Assembly (NCBI RefSeq): GCF_001522545.3
Contig: NC_031781.1
Span: forward strand, 9,987,487 to 10,051,486
Length of the DNA: 64,000 nucleotides
Direction of reading: 5' to 3'
Source of the DNA: Parus major
Lineage: Eukaryota; Chordata; Aves; Passeriformes; Paridae
Shown: positions 49,161-61,095 of the stretch, piece after piece
How positions within the stretch are numbered: position 1 is the first letter of the stretch
Layout: each line of letters starts with the position of its first letter
Made by a program: the position numbers and the translations under genes
The notes under the pieces: model-generated
What the model was told of the DNA's origin: nothing
Database searches by the model: none
The model's input: the letters and a program-made list of their open reading frames with translations, nothing else

Positions 49161-49850
49161 AGAGAAAAGGAGTGTGGGAGCACAATCTGTCAGGCAAAAC
49201 CAGAGGCCTCAGCCCTCTGAATGGGGTATGTTTCTGAGCTGCTCACCAAGACCCTTCCTGGGAGATTTACTGCAGATGAGATGCTGCCTAGCAATTCCCC
49301 TTGACACGTGTGGCAGCCTGCTGCAAGATGCATCAGGGTTGGGTGGGTCTCCCAGGTTCTGCTGCAGACTCAGAGATTTTCCTGGTGAGCTCTGCAAACC
49401 AAGTGCTCCCTGTTTTTCCCAGAAGGAAAAAGGAAGCACCAAATGAGGTGAGCACTCAGCAGATGCAGAATGAGCACAAGGGTGTTCTCAGCCCAGTGTG
49501 TGTGAATATTGGAAACCCTTTTTCCATGGGAAGTTTGTGTAGGTTCAGGGAGGAAACATGCACTCTCACTGGAGAGGAGTCCATCTCTGGCTCAGTACAG
49601 CCCTAAATCATGAAGAGATGGAGGATGGGAGATTATTTGGATATGTATCACTGTATCCCTGCCCCACTTTTTATCTATCTCTACATCCTTCTTGAAGGGT
49701 GAGGGCGGTGAAGCCCAGCATGACAGAAAATGCTCAGCATCGTCAGGATTGAGCAAAAAACTGAAAATGCCTCGAGCCTGGGCTAGTTAGCCATGGGAAT
49801 CTTTTGCTGAATGAAAACTGAGTTTTTAAGACTAATGAATGGACAGAAGA

Positions 49851-49866
49851 GGTATTTGCAAATACC
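49851..49866. other. perfect 16-base palindrome
   Basis: GGTATTTGCAAATACC is its own reverse complement. The core TTTGCAAA resembles a POU or C/EBP half-site pair, so a dimeric protein site is conceivable. Confidence 0.93.
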
Positions 49867-50598
49867 CAGACCCTTTATGTGATAAATATTACCTCAAATT
49901 ACTTGGCCAGATTAAAGAAGACGTAGATAGATAGCTGATATTACCCCTGAATGTAGCAGGCAGAGCTGGAATCATTAAAATAAATGTCCTCCCAAGATTC
50001 CAGCTTTATTTATTATTATCATTATCAGTATTATTATGGGATCTAAATGTATCCTGAGCTCCAGGGCACCACAGAGAATGATAACCTTGGCAAAATGGCC
50101 ATCCATACTCCAGGCTGGAAACAGACAGGGAGGAGAGGAGTGGCAGTGAGAGGAGAGAGCTGGCTGCAAGGGACCCCCTGATGCCAGTGCAAAAATAAGC
50201 ACTGCTGTCCCCAGAAGGGTGAGTACAGGTTGTACCTGCCAGCATTCTGGGCACAGCTCAAAGGGAGCTGCAGTGTCCTCCCCTCCAGAAGGGTGTCCTC
50301 AGATTTCTACCACTATGTGCAGCCTCTTACAGCAAGGAGGAAGTAAAGGCTGTGCAGCCTGGTGTGCCGTGGTGCACACATGCCTGGGATAACAGACACC
50401 TCAAACCCATCTCCAAATTCAGGATTTGCCCTCTTTTGTGAAGTGCCCCCTCCTGTAAGAGCATTAATGGAAAATAAAAGGAAAAGGGGTAGCAGTATGG
50501 GGAGTCTCACAACTTCCATCTGTGTTCTCTGTAACAAAGAGTGAGGCAGGTGTTACAGGAAAAGACGCTTTCCAATTTAGTTATAATAATGTTGTGTC

Positions 50599-50631
50599 AA
50601 TCATTGCAATGCTAAGCTGTGTGCAATGATT
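50599..50631. other. perfect 10-bp inverted repeat
   Basis: AATCATTGCA (50599-50608) is the exact reverse complement of TGCAATGATT (50622-50631), with a 13-base spacer. The words TTGCAAT and TGCAAT resemble C/EBP-type half sites. It lies at the start of an AT-rich stretch (50560-50770). Confidence 0.9.
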
Positions 50632-52179
50632 TCCATATGAAAAACATATCTTTTATAATGTATACTTGTGTACCTACTTGTTAATATGCATTTTTATTGA
50701 TCTATATATATAATTATGTTAGTATAAAACCCTTAAACATATGTCTGCAATCTTATTAAAATAATGAAACAGAGTTGGGAACTGAGCTAATTCAACCTGA
50801 AACCTGTGGAAGGGAAAGAAGAGTTCCTCCCCCCCAGTCCCTTTAACTGTGTTTGAAAGATCAAAAATTTCCCACACTACTAAAAACTAAGCAGAAAAAT
50901 GTGGCAAAACGGGAAGAATTGTTTTACAACAGAATATTTGTTCACTCTTTTCCAGTAAGCATTGGCTGATATTAAAGCACATCTGATGGTATCTGAAAAT
51001 TTCTACAAAGCTTTCTCCTTAATCCCTGAGCTTCTTCTGGATTGTCTGTCTTCTACAGTGCTCCTGCTTTATTAATAAGACTGTCACAATTACAGAGCTG
51101 GCTGCAGATTTCCCCAGGGTCTTTCTGTGCAGATCTCTCCCAGCAAACCCTGCATGCTTCTCTCTCTCCCCGAGGTGCCACTACCTGGTTCTCAGTCTCT
51201 CACCCCTACAGTGCATTCTAATTTTGTCATGCTTGCCCATTCACAGGTTGTTTTAGCATAAGAGTGAGCCATTGAATGAGAAGAAAAGGAGGTGGAATGA
51301 ATAAAAAGTTTTAAATATGTGTATCAAGTCTAGACTGTGGCCATTTCCATCAGTTACTTGGTTATGCTGTGTTGCTCTTGAGATGTTGTCCTTGGGGTTG
51401 GTCTGTCTTTCTTGGACATCCTTTTACCTTACCCTCACTCTGATGCTCTTTTAAGACAGCCACCACCTCTGGCTAAAGTTGCTGCTGGGTCCAGCTGGGC
51501 AGGGCTGTGTGTAGACATCAAAAGGATCATCTCTCGAGCACCTGCAGAGATTTTCTGGATTCATGCCTTGCTCCCTGGGTGAAATTCCCAACAGTCCTTA
51601 CTGAGCTAATGTGGTGTGTGCATAGAACCAATCCTACATGCACAGACAAGTTACACATCTCACAAATCCTCTCCCTGCAGGAACTTTGTGGAGTGAAAAG
51701 TTTCAGTGAACTTCAGGAGGAATTTCTATTGAACGCTGAGTTTCTCCAGCAGGTATTTCAAGGAAAATTGATGGGAGTTTTGCCTTTATAGCCACTGGCC
51801 TTTCTTGGAGGTGCCTGTAAGTTTATTACTAATTTAAATGTTGTTCTCCCAGCTTGCAAGAGTGTTAAATATTGAACACCTCTCCCGTGCTTTCCAATGC
51901 TCCACCTATGGCTTCAGGTCATCAAAGAATTACCTTCATAAGGGACTGTAATTACACATTTTTCAGGAATTTACAACAGATTTAAAATTATTTCAAGGCT
52001 TGATCCAAGATAGCCATAAGCACAACGGGCTTTGAATTAATGCCCTTCTGATGAAGGTGCAGCAATTGGCTGCTCCTGTTCTTTGTAACCAGAAGGAGCA
52101 ATTAGGAATCCTCCTGTTGCACTATATCTTTCCTTACTGCTTGTAGCCATTACCCAGAGAAAAGCAAAGAGGGAAACAG

Positions 52180-52640
52180 CTAAATAAGAACCTTCTTTAA
52201 CTTTATTTTTTATCTTGATTCATCTTAGCCTTTATAAATTTCACAAGTGCTTTTTATTAAAATAAGAAGGCTAATGAAAGATGTCTGAGTGGGTTAATTA
52301 ACCCGAGCCCGAGCAGGTCATTAGAAACAATGGAAGATTGTACAGGCAGTCACACCCGACAAGCATGGACACTGGCCAAATTACTCAGATAAAGAGATTG
52401 ATCATTTTAAAACAAATATAATTTGCTTGATTTGTTTTCTTCTCTCTCTCTAATAGCAAAATTGCTTTGAAGACAAATAGTGGACCCTGTTCATGATCTT
52501 ACATTTACAATAGTCATTGTCTTATAATCCTTAGGCTGCACTGTGTGCTATCAGTGTGTGTTCAAATAGCATGAGACAACTACATTAGTCTGGGCTGATA
52601 TTTTGTGGAAAACTCTGCTCACGTCGAGTGCAGTTAGAGG
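52180..52640. promoter_or_regulatory. candidate enhancer around a 14-base TTAATTAA palindrome
   Basis: The perfect palindrome GGGTTAATTAACCC (52291-52304) holds a TAATTA homeodomain core. It is followed by the doubled word CCGAGCCCGAGC and a SOX-type AACAATGG (52326-52333). A GATA-type AGATAA sits at 52387-52392, and ATTGATCATTTTAAAAC follows. The whole 460 bases are non-repetitive, AT-rich with islands of retained CpG, and lack long frames. This is the most enhancer-like stretch of the window by motif variety. Some short words will be chance, and conservation is unknown. Confidence 0.38.
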
Positions 52641-53506
52641 TATCAATTGTGCCTTGCACTTCTGAGCTATTAATTTGACTGGCTATGTTCCTCTTCTAAT
52701 TTAGACCACCACACTGCCTGCTCTAGGCTGCAAGGTCTTCCCTATGGGTCCTCACACTACCCAGAGACTCAGCAGGATTACAGACTCCTTTCTCTACACC
52801 TGTCCTTTTTGATCTCTTTAACCACAGGAGGAAGCTCCTCTGTATTAGAGTTCAGTTTGCAGCTCCCAGCAAATCCCACAGCAATTAAACCCACTGCAGA
52901 GCTTGCTGAGTCCCTCTCCAAGTGCCAGATGGGTCCCTTCTACCTACTTCCTGCCCTATTACCATGAAGATACTCAAACACTGAAAAAGGACTCCTTAAT
53001 AAGAGTGCTGGCTCTACAGGGGTTTCTCTCCTTGGAGAGAGGAACCTGTGGCAGATGCCAGTCCTGGCATGGAAGGTGCTGGTGGGAGAAGGTGAGGAGG
53101 ACAACAGGGTTGTGCAGAGCTTTTCTTGGGCCGTTCTGAAGACAGGTGTGCTACCCTGTGAGCCTGTGGGCACCCCAGGCCTGTCCAGAGCCCTCCTCAA
53201 ATCATCCTGGCTTATGTTAGCTTGTCCTGGGGCACATTCAGATCTGCTGCCCGCAGGCTGCCAGCAATGGCTCTGTGACCAAGATGCTGGCAGGAGGCAA
53301 AATGCACTCTGCTTTCAGCCTTTGTAAAGGCTGCTCTTTCAGAGAGGAACAGACAGCCCACAGGAACCCTTGGAGAACAGAGCAGAACAGATATGACAAC
53401 GGAAAAATTTGGGGATGCAAGTCTGAAACAACGGTTTCTGTTTTTAATCTACCTTTCATGGCTTACCGAGGGAAAGCAAAGAGCCCATCAAGGACACACA
53501 GCCAGC

Positions 53507-53522
53507 CTCTCTCTCTCTCTCT
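53507..53522. repeat. (CT)8 microsatellite
   Basis: Eight CT units, followed by a T/C-rich stretch. Confidence 0.93.
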
Positions 53523-54289
53523 TTCACTGTCAAATTTGTTGCCTCATTTGGGGTTTAGAAACAAATGATTTTTTTTTATATATTTATTTTTATTTTTTTC
53601 TTCTAAGTGAATTAAGCTATGTGGGGATGGATGATGGATTCAGGAGATACAGGGTAGGTTACGAGCATGCTCTGTTGCTTCCCTGTGGGACACCTGTACT
53701 CATGAATCTGCAGACACTGACCCAATTACTAAGCCAGCACCTGGATACAAACTCCCTGTGACCACGTCTCCAACTTGCTGTATTCATTGTATTTTGTTCA
53801 GGGGCTTTTGCGTTTCAGTGCCTTTTTTAAGCTGGCATATGTATGTAAACTCTATTTTCTGAGCAATTCGCTTCATCCTTTGAGATGTCCTTGTTTTTCT
53901 TTTTGTCATTTGAAGCAGGTCCCCTCCTCTCCCTCCTCCTCCTCCCCACATCTCCCAGGATGACCTGCTAATTTAAATGAAAAGAGATTGTAGCAACATT
54001 CTCTTTGTCACTGTAAACTCAGGAAGGCTTTGTCCCTTCATTGAGGACAAAAATTCAGGGCAAAAAGCTTTATTTACTCATTCTGTCCTCCTCTCTCACC
54101 ACAGGCTTCTCCCTCAGTGCCATGATGTTTTCTCCAGCCTAGGTCTAAATTTCCTTTCTCCTGCTTTCTGTGGAGTGACTTCTCCAGTCTCACAGAATTG
54201 TGACGTAGTGTTTTCAGATATTCAGGCTAAATTTTCCTCTGTGTTAGTATCCATAGTCTTAAATCAGACTTCTCGTTAATTTTCTCTGT

Positions 54290-54540
54290 GAAATTATACT
54301 CATTGTTTAAATTTGATGAAGCTTTTTCCCATTTGACCCACTTGGTGAGATAAATGTGGAGCATAGGGTAACAATCATTTATGGTGGGAGCAAAAGGATT
54401 TAGCCCAAGCTCTACAAAGGTATTTATGGTGCTATCTTCTATTTAGATGGCTAATTTGCTATAGATTTTTAGTTCTTAATTAGAAATTGAGAGTGCTAAT
54501 AGCTTTCTGCCTCTAATCTTAAATGTCTGTCCTAGCCACT
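54290..54540. promoter_or_regulatory. candidate noncoding regulatory element (homeodomain words)
   Basis: The stretch includes GGCTAATTTGC (about 54449-54459), TAATTAG (54477-54483) and CTCTAATCTT (about 54511-54520) in AT-rich, non-repetitive sequence without long frames. It is suggestive of a homeodomain-bound element but weak on its own. Confidence 0.22.
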
Positions 54541-57500
54541 AGGTATATTTTCAGAATTACAAGCTTGTGGCATGGAAAAAGGACCATATGCTTTCATAAA
54601 CTCTTCAGGTTACCAGTAAAACCCAGTTTCTGAGTAAATTCTGGATAAAATTTGCATTGGAGGTATTCTTAAGAGGAGGTAACTAATCCAAGTAGCTGGG
54701 AATACTTTATTGGAGTTGCCCAAGTCCTGAATTCTACTGGTTGCACTGGAAGCTAAGGTTTTCAGAGGCCTGAGCCTTCCTGTCTTTTTGAGAAAACCAA
54801 AAAGGTGGTGCCAGCAGATTTGAGGGAGACCCAGTAGCTGGAGGTGTGTGCTAACAAAGAGTTGTGCTTCTCTGTAGCCTTGAAGGAAAGAGAAGGAAAA
54901 CACACAAACTGTGGACTCTCTCTGCATGAGAGAACCCCAGATTAGTAATCACATAAGGAAGGACAAAAATTCCTCTAGGAATTGAAACACTTTCAGTATA
55001 GGACACAAGGGCAAAAGGTCTTTATTGAAGAAGAAAATACCTCATGCACTTGGGCTGCTGGTTTTATGTGATGTCTAGAAAAGACGACAGTAAAATTGGC
55101 ACCTCCTTGCTCAAGAGGTCCCCAGTGAACATTCAAGACATATCTTGTTTGCAAACACAAATGGATTTTTACTCCTGTTTTCCCTGAGGAGATTGCAGAG
55201 CTATGGCAGAGTGAGCTGTGCTCTCTTCTGGCTCGTGCATCATCATCAAATCTGTCGGCTAATTTCCATTTGAGGAATCGTTATTGCCAGCGAGGAGGCA
55301 AGAGCCAGACTGGATTCTCCTCCGATCAGGGTAGAGTTGGATGAGTTGGCATTTAGAAAGATCATCTTCCTGAGTGGTGAGCAGAGACCTGTGGAAGTGG
55401 GAAAAAATTTTGGATCCATTGGAGGTCACCACTAGAAAGCTGCCTCTCTGACTGCTGCTGTGCTTTAATCTCTTGTGGAGAGGGACTGCTTCATGTTTCT
55501 TTTTTTAGTGTGTGTGCTGGTTTGCTTCCGTCTTGTCATCCAAAAACGTGGAAGCTCTCAAATGCTCATTAGTATGTGGCACCTGAGAGTCAATTTGTAT
55601 AATTTCTTCAGCTGTTCTAAAAGAAGCAGGAAAACAGGAGAAAAAGAGGACTTTCTCCTTTGGGTCTGCCTCTGAATCTTTGGAAGAGGTTTTATTTCCA
55701 AGGAATGCCAGACATCCTTGCTATCTGAGAAACATCACCAATGAATTCCTGGGAAGTTAGTAGGATAAGAAATCAGAAGCTATTTTTAATGTCCAGCAAG
55801 AACAGTCCCATAATTTGCCTTCAGACCCAAAAGGAAGCAGCATTCTCACCCATAGTTACCTGGATGATGATTTTTTTTTTTAATTTTGTTTCTCAGTCTT
55901 GTCTTCCCTTCCTGTGCAATACAAGATTTTTCTTCATCTTCCTTGTTTTTGTCCTATTAATTTCTCTTTTTCTCTACTAACCTTACATCCTCCAAAGAGG
56001 AAGAGAATCATGAAGCAAGGTCAGCTCAACAAAAGCTTTTGAAACACACTCTTTCAAGGAGAGCAACAGAGTAATTTTTAAGGCTATTATAGAGATAGGA
56101 TTTTTTACAACATAGTCTGTTCTATTCCCATTTTCCATTTTTTATTCTAAAGTTTGTAGCGAGAGCAAAGCTGACACTAAATGTTAATGCCTGAGATGAG
56201 GAATTGATCTCATACTGGCCACTCAGATGGGCTTTTCATGCATCTTTAAAATGGCTTGGAAAATCAGCTTTTCAGGGGCTTAAAGAGACATTTTGCTACC
56301 TGGAGTTACCCCCTTCCTGCCTTGGGTCCTGTTTCTGAATGTCTGAAGGTCTACTGCCAGTGGCCTTGACAGGGTTCAGATATTCCCCTGCTGTGCAGGG
56401 CCTGCCTGCCTGCACAGGTCCTGCCACTCTGCTCTGCATGGGAGATGCAGCACAGTGACGACATCTCGATGGGTGGAGGGTCTGGTTTTGGTTGGCCTTG
56501 CTCACCCTTGGCTCTGCTGTGGAGCTCAGGAACAGCTAGACCATGCCTGAAACAATGCTCTTGGCTGTAGAGGAGACCTGGGGCTCTACCCTGTGGCAAA
56601 ATGAGCACCACAGCTGCATGAAAAGACTCCTCTGCAAACGTTTCTTCTAAGATCAAGCACAGTTTATCGGTTCAGGATTAGAATCGCTCTCTCCCAGGAG
56701 GGCTATGCCCTTCCTCAGCACTGAAAGGGCAACCCCCTATCATCTAACAGGCCATTTTCATCACTGTGTGTGCATTTGACAGATCTGGTTGAATTACGAA
56801 GCCCTTTCTTTGTGAGAAAGAGTATAACAATTGCAGATAATGGGAATTGTGCACACTTAAATCCCTGCTTATGCTAAAGGATTGCCCCGGGAAGGGAAAA
56901 TGTCTGACCCACTTTCATTACAGTCCTTTGAAAGATGCTGCTGTGCCTCCTGCAGCCAGGAACTTTGCAGTGCCAATAATGGGCAGTTTGTGCACAGTAC
57001 GTGTGAGTAAACAGAGTGACATCTCATCTGCTCTGTGTGTGCTCCAGAAAAGCCTTGCCATGCTCACGGAGCTTTTGGCCACTGGTACCGCTGCCAAAAA
57101 ACATCACTGGTGTGTGGAGCATCGACCTGCCTGCCTGGGAACCTCCCCACATACAGCCAGGCTCCAGGTGAAGGAACTGTCAGGTCCTGTGCACCCACTT
57201 GTATATCAAGCATCACATCAGAACGAGCAGCTCTGAAGATTTCATTTAGCAGTAACTCCAGTTTCATCCTGTGAAAAGAGTGGGGTGAAAAAACCCAAAG
57301 ATCCCCAGGAAAAGTCCCTTGCAAGCATTAAGAGAGCTCTTTAGCAGCATGCAGGAGAGATGCAACTCTTCTGACTGCACTCTGGTTGAGCTCAGTGCCA
57401 CTGGTTCTGAATCTAGTCTTTGTATTTTGGTTATTTCTAGTAGTTGCAAGGAGGTAGCCAAATCTGCATGGAGGCTATTTAACTGTGTGAATAGAGGAAA

Positions 57501-58370
57501 TACCACAGTGCTCGTGGAAAATGGGCCAATTCCGTGGTATTTTGTCTCTGAGCAGAGCAAGATGGCTCAGGGGAAGGTGTTAGTCAATTAAAGATAACCT
57601 AATTAAAAACATAACATAAAATCCAACCCAACATTTGCTCCTGCCTGCTCTTCCCCCAGAGAAAGGAGGCACTGAAAGAAGCAAGGATGCTTTTCCTGCT
57701 GTCACAGTGGATAGAGACAGAGAGGATGTTTAAATGAGTATTTCCTCAGTTCCCATCACTACCAGAGTCCTTTGTGTCCATTTTTTGAGTATGAAAAGCC
57801 CAGGTTAAAAAGAAATCTCCTCCTCTGCAACGTGTTTGCAGCCGGTAATATCCCCTGGATTCCCTCTGCTCCTCACTGAGGTTTTTAGTACCTCTTGTTA
57901 CCAGATGGCAGCAGGCTGGCATTTGTCTAGTTAAAATGGATGCTGGAAGCAGCATTGAAAAGCACATTGTTTAGGACAGTCATTGTTTGCATTTCTGGCT
58001 TGGCAGGTCCCCAGCTGGACCAACCTGACACAGGCACCTTGCACTGAGGTACCCACGCGGAGGGATCGTCTTCGGGTAAGAGATGAAGGAGGTGGCAGAT
58101 TTTCCAAGAATCCCTCTAGATCATGCCAAAACATGCTCTGCTTCCCTCTTCCAGGCTGACCTGGTTCCCAAGACCCCTGGAATGGGAGAGTATCTGCCAA
58201 AGGGAACACGTGGTGGTGGTGCTGGGGAGGGGATGCTCCCTGAAGGCCTGGGATGGAGCTTGTGAGGCTGTAGGGTGTCAGGGCACTGACACTGTGAGCA
58301 GGAGATAGCCCTGAATGTAGGGGGTAGATGCAAAGCTAAAGCTGGGGTGGTGGTAGGGAATAAATGATAA

Positions 58371-58700
58371 CTTAATATTTGAGAGGTAAGTGTTGGTAAT
58401 TAGTCTGCAACACTTTGATCATTAATGCATGCAATCAAATTATCATCAAGAACGCTTTCCCAACAGCCACCCCTCCCTTTCCCCCCCGCTTCTCTCTCTT
58501 TATTTTAAGGGCTGGCACACGGCAAAAGTTGACAGCACCAGCCCTATCGATGCTTTCAAAGTAAGCTGCTGCTCCCTAGTGTTTGCAGGATTCAGAGCCG
58601 GAGCCAAAAACTCGGGCAAGAAAGAGCAAATTCCCAAAGAAAGGCTGGGCAATAAACTAATGGGTCCAGGCAGTTTTCCATCCTGAGCAGCAGTTCTTTG
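58371..58700. promoter_or_regulatory. candidate noncoding regulatory element
   Basis: TAATTAG (58397-58403), CTTTGAT (58413-58419) and GCATGCAATCAAATTATCAT (about 58428-58447) form a tight cluster of homeodomain and TCF-like words. A polypyrimidine stretch (58466-58503) and a moderately CpG-retaining part (58540-58700) follow. No supported frame is present. The small inverted pair GTGTTG and CAACAC (58390-58412 region) flanks TAATTAG. Confidence 0.28.
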
Positions 58701-60978
58701 TTATCTGCTTGACTATTGATTGCAATCCCCATGGATACAGCTCAGGTTTTCCTCCTTTGAGTTCTTAAGTGAAATTAAAAGCATGCGGTTCATTACTCAG
58801 TGCTCTCCTCTCTTCCTCTGATCTTCTGGCTCCCATCCAGGCACTGCTGGCCAATTACACCGCCGGGAATAACCTGCCTTTTTCCCTTCACATTTCTACA
58901 TACTCTGCATCTTCAGGAAATGGGGGAAGAGATCACACCGGGCACTCTGTGAACTCTACCTTTCAACAATGCCGTGAATAAGAATTGATCAGTGTTCCTG
59001 CTCTGCAGCACGGCTGGAGATTAATACCAGCTTTTTGTGAATCTTGTGAATGTCTACCCATCTGTGTCCACTGTAAGCATATGTGAACATGGGTGTGCCT
59101 GTGTGGCAGCTCTGCAGGGGCTCAGGGTTTGGCAGAAATGGTTGGAGGATATTTTTCTTGGGTAAATTCCAGTTCAACAAAATTACCTTTTTTTTTTCCT
59201 CTATTTTTATGGAAGTTCACCAGCTTTGGTGCTGTAAGATGGGGAAAGAGGAAGAGTTGGTAAGAGATGGTAAGGCTTTTAAAGGGGAGTGTGTGTTCAG
59301 TCCAATATTGGTGTTTTAGCTAAACCAGAAAGTGCCAATGCCCAGTAAATTGAGCAGTGGCTGATACCTCAAACCTCTCTTGGGTTGTCATGGGGAAGTG
59401 CGAGAAGCAAGAGGTCAGTAGCACAATGTACTTTCCAAAAGTCAGAGAAAATCTTCCTCTGGGCTGTGCCACCTAAAACATCCCAGGTCAACCTGAATCT
59501 CGCCAGCACTGTTGGTGATACAATCTCCTTTGACAGCCACATCTTAAAGGAAGGGCAAATGAATGCATTAAGATCTCCCTGGATATTTTATCCAGCCATC
59601 TATCAGGACCTCCTGAACAGTATTTTGTCTGCAGAGTTTAACATCAAAGGCATGGAAAGTCAGCAGGTGGACTTCCCTTTTATTCCCAGAATTAGAGGTC
59701 AAATAGTACTTGATAACAAAATAAATCTATACATACAGTGTTGATAGGCATAATAATATCTGGTAGGTGACATGAAATGCTGGTGAAGGGTGCACTGAAA
59801 TTCAGGCCACTTATCTGGGCTTTCAGCACAGCCTGAAGCAGGACCTACATTTAAGATTTTTGGCAGGCCCGAAATACTCCTTTTCATTACGTAATTGGCC
59901 TGTAACTCTAATGATGATAGTGGAGCTGCTCCAGATTTATACTAATGTAACTGACAGCAGATTTTTGGCTCTGAGTCTATAAGAAAAAGCTTGCCATAAA
60001 TTCAGTATTCAGACTGTCCTTTGTAGTTTCTCCCTTTTCTCAGGGAGGAAGCAAGTGATTCTCACTTTTCAAATTTAGTTCCTTTCTATAATATTTTATT
60101 ATGGTTACTGGGGGTTTGGTGTCATTCAGCTGACCTATTTAAGGTAGGTGAGTGTGAGTGAAAACCACATTCATCCCCTATATAACAATGGAGATGTTCC
60201 ACGTGCCCTGTTCCCAGAATAGCTCCCCCAAAAAATTACTACTCTCAGCTTGTTTTATGGGCTATGCTACAGAGGCTAAAATTGACTCAAGTTTGAAGAA
60301 TGTGTATTTAAGTATCTTTAAATTGTGAATGTTTAAAGGAGGGGATTTTTGAGCGTAAGCCTGGGGATTTTTTATTTTAACATTACATTTAATGGTGTCT
60401 TTGGCATTTAATGTGAGGGGGTGTACGTGGTATATCTGTGTGTGTATGTTTATATCTAGAGAGAGATAACTCATGTGGAATGAAAATCCATTTAGCAGAA
60501 AAATGAGATCTCTTGAGTGTTTGTATTTTCTGCTGCAACTAGAAAACACTAGTACTATAAAAAAATAAAACACAGAATGATCTAAACCAATAAGATATGA
60601 TTTTATGCCAAGATGTGAGAATGGATCTATATCTTTATCAGGTTCCTCTCACTCGAGAGATTAAAATCACATGGAAGCTTGTTAGAAATTCACTCTATAC
60701 AGTATATCTTTCAGAAATACATTGTAATGATGTCTGACAGCTTCAAAAGTGAATTACAGACTTGGGGGTAACTTCTACCTCCTCCCACGTACAAATCCCA
60801 CAGCCCAGCCAGGTCCACACGTGTGTGCAAAGACCTGCAGAGGCATCCCAACAGGATGCCTCCAGGCCACTGGGCAAACACAAGATGCAGGATCAGGGGG
60901 ACTCAAGCTTTTCCCTAATTCAGGGCAGATTGCTGGGAGCCTGTGGTAGCTCTACCTTGTATTGGGCTGTTTGCATTG
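58701..60978. other. unique noncoding sequence, no supported gene
   Basis: The 119-codon plus-strand frame at 59385-59744 shows no recognised family. The part at 60300-60750 is AT-rich with short GTGTGT and AGAGAGAG runs. Nothing else was identified. Confidence 0.6.
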
Positions 60979-61095
60979 AATCATAGATCAATCTGGGTTG
61001 GAAGGAACTTTAAAGATTGCTCAATCCCGGGGCAGGGACAGCTTCCTCTAGACCAGGTTGCTCAGAGCTCCATCCAACCTGGCCTGGTTTTCCAC
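60979..61095 (-). mobile_element. CR1 LINE 3' end, avian type, truncated
   Basis: Read on the plus strand, the segment carries the words of the reverse-complemented avian CR1 3' end in order. These are GAATCATAG (60979-60987), GGGTTGGAAGGAACTTTAAAG (about 60995-61015), GGGCAGGGACAGC, CTAGACCAGGTTGCTCAGAG and CCATCCAACCTGGCCTGG. The element therefore lies on the minus strand with its 3' terminus near 60979, where CR1 normally ends in ATTCTATG-type octamer repeats. Only about 115 bases remain, the usual 5' truncation for CR1. No coding part survives. This is the strongest evidence that the window is avian. Confidence 0.9.

Larger units (their letters stand above)
49161..52180. other. unique noncoding sequence, no supported gene
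   Basis: Short frames only (up to 101 codons). It includes a 16-base palindrome at 49851-49866, a TTATTATT-rich patch at about 50011-50038, and an inverted repeat at 50599-50631. The AT-rich stretch at 50560-50770 and the stretch at 51820-52060 could be regulatory. Confidence 0.6.
52641..58370. other. unique noncoding sequence, no supported gene
   Basis: Frames reach 129 codons (56847-57236) without a recognised family. A (CT)8 run sits at 53507-53522 and a TCCTCC run near 53932-53945. The parts at 54290-54540 and 55180-55390 are AT-rich or CpG-retaining and may be regulatory. No interspersed repeat was recognised. Confidence 0.6.

Noticed and set aside
57004..57236. Frames rich in Cys and His that suggested a small secreted protein
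   Set aside because: The two frames are in different registers, neither has a signal peptide at its start, and no regular cysteine spacing of a known family is present.
59385..59744. 119-codon plus-strand frame
   Set aside because: No domain or homologue recognised, and no intron signals in consistent phase around it.
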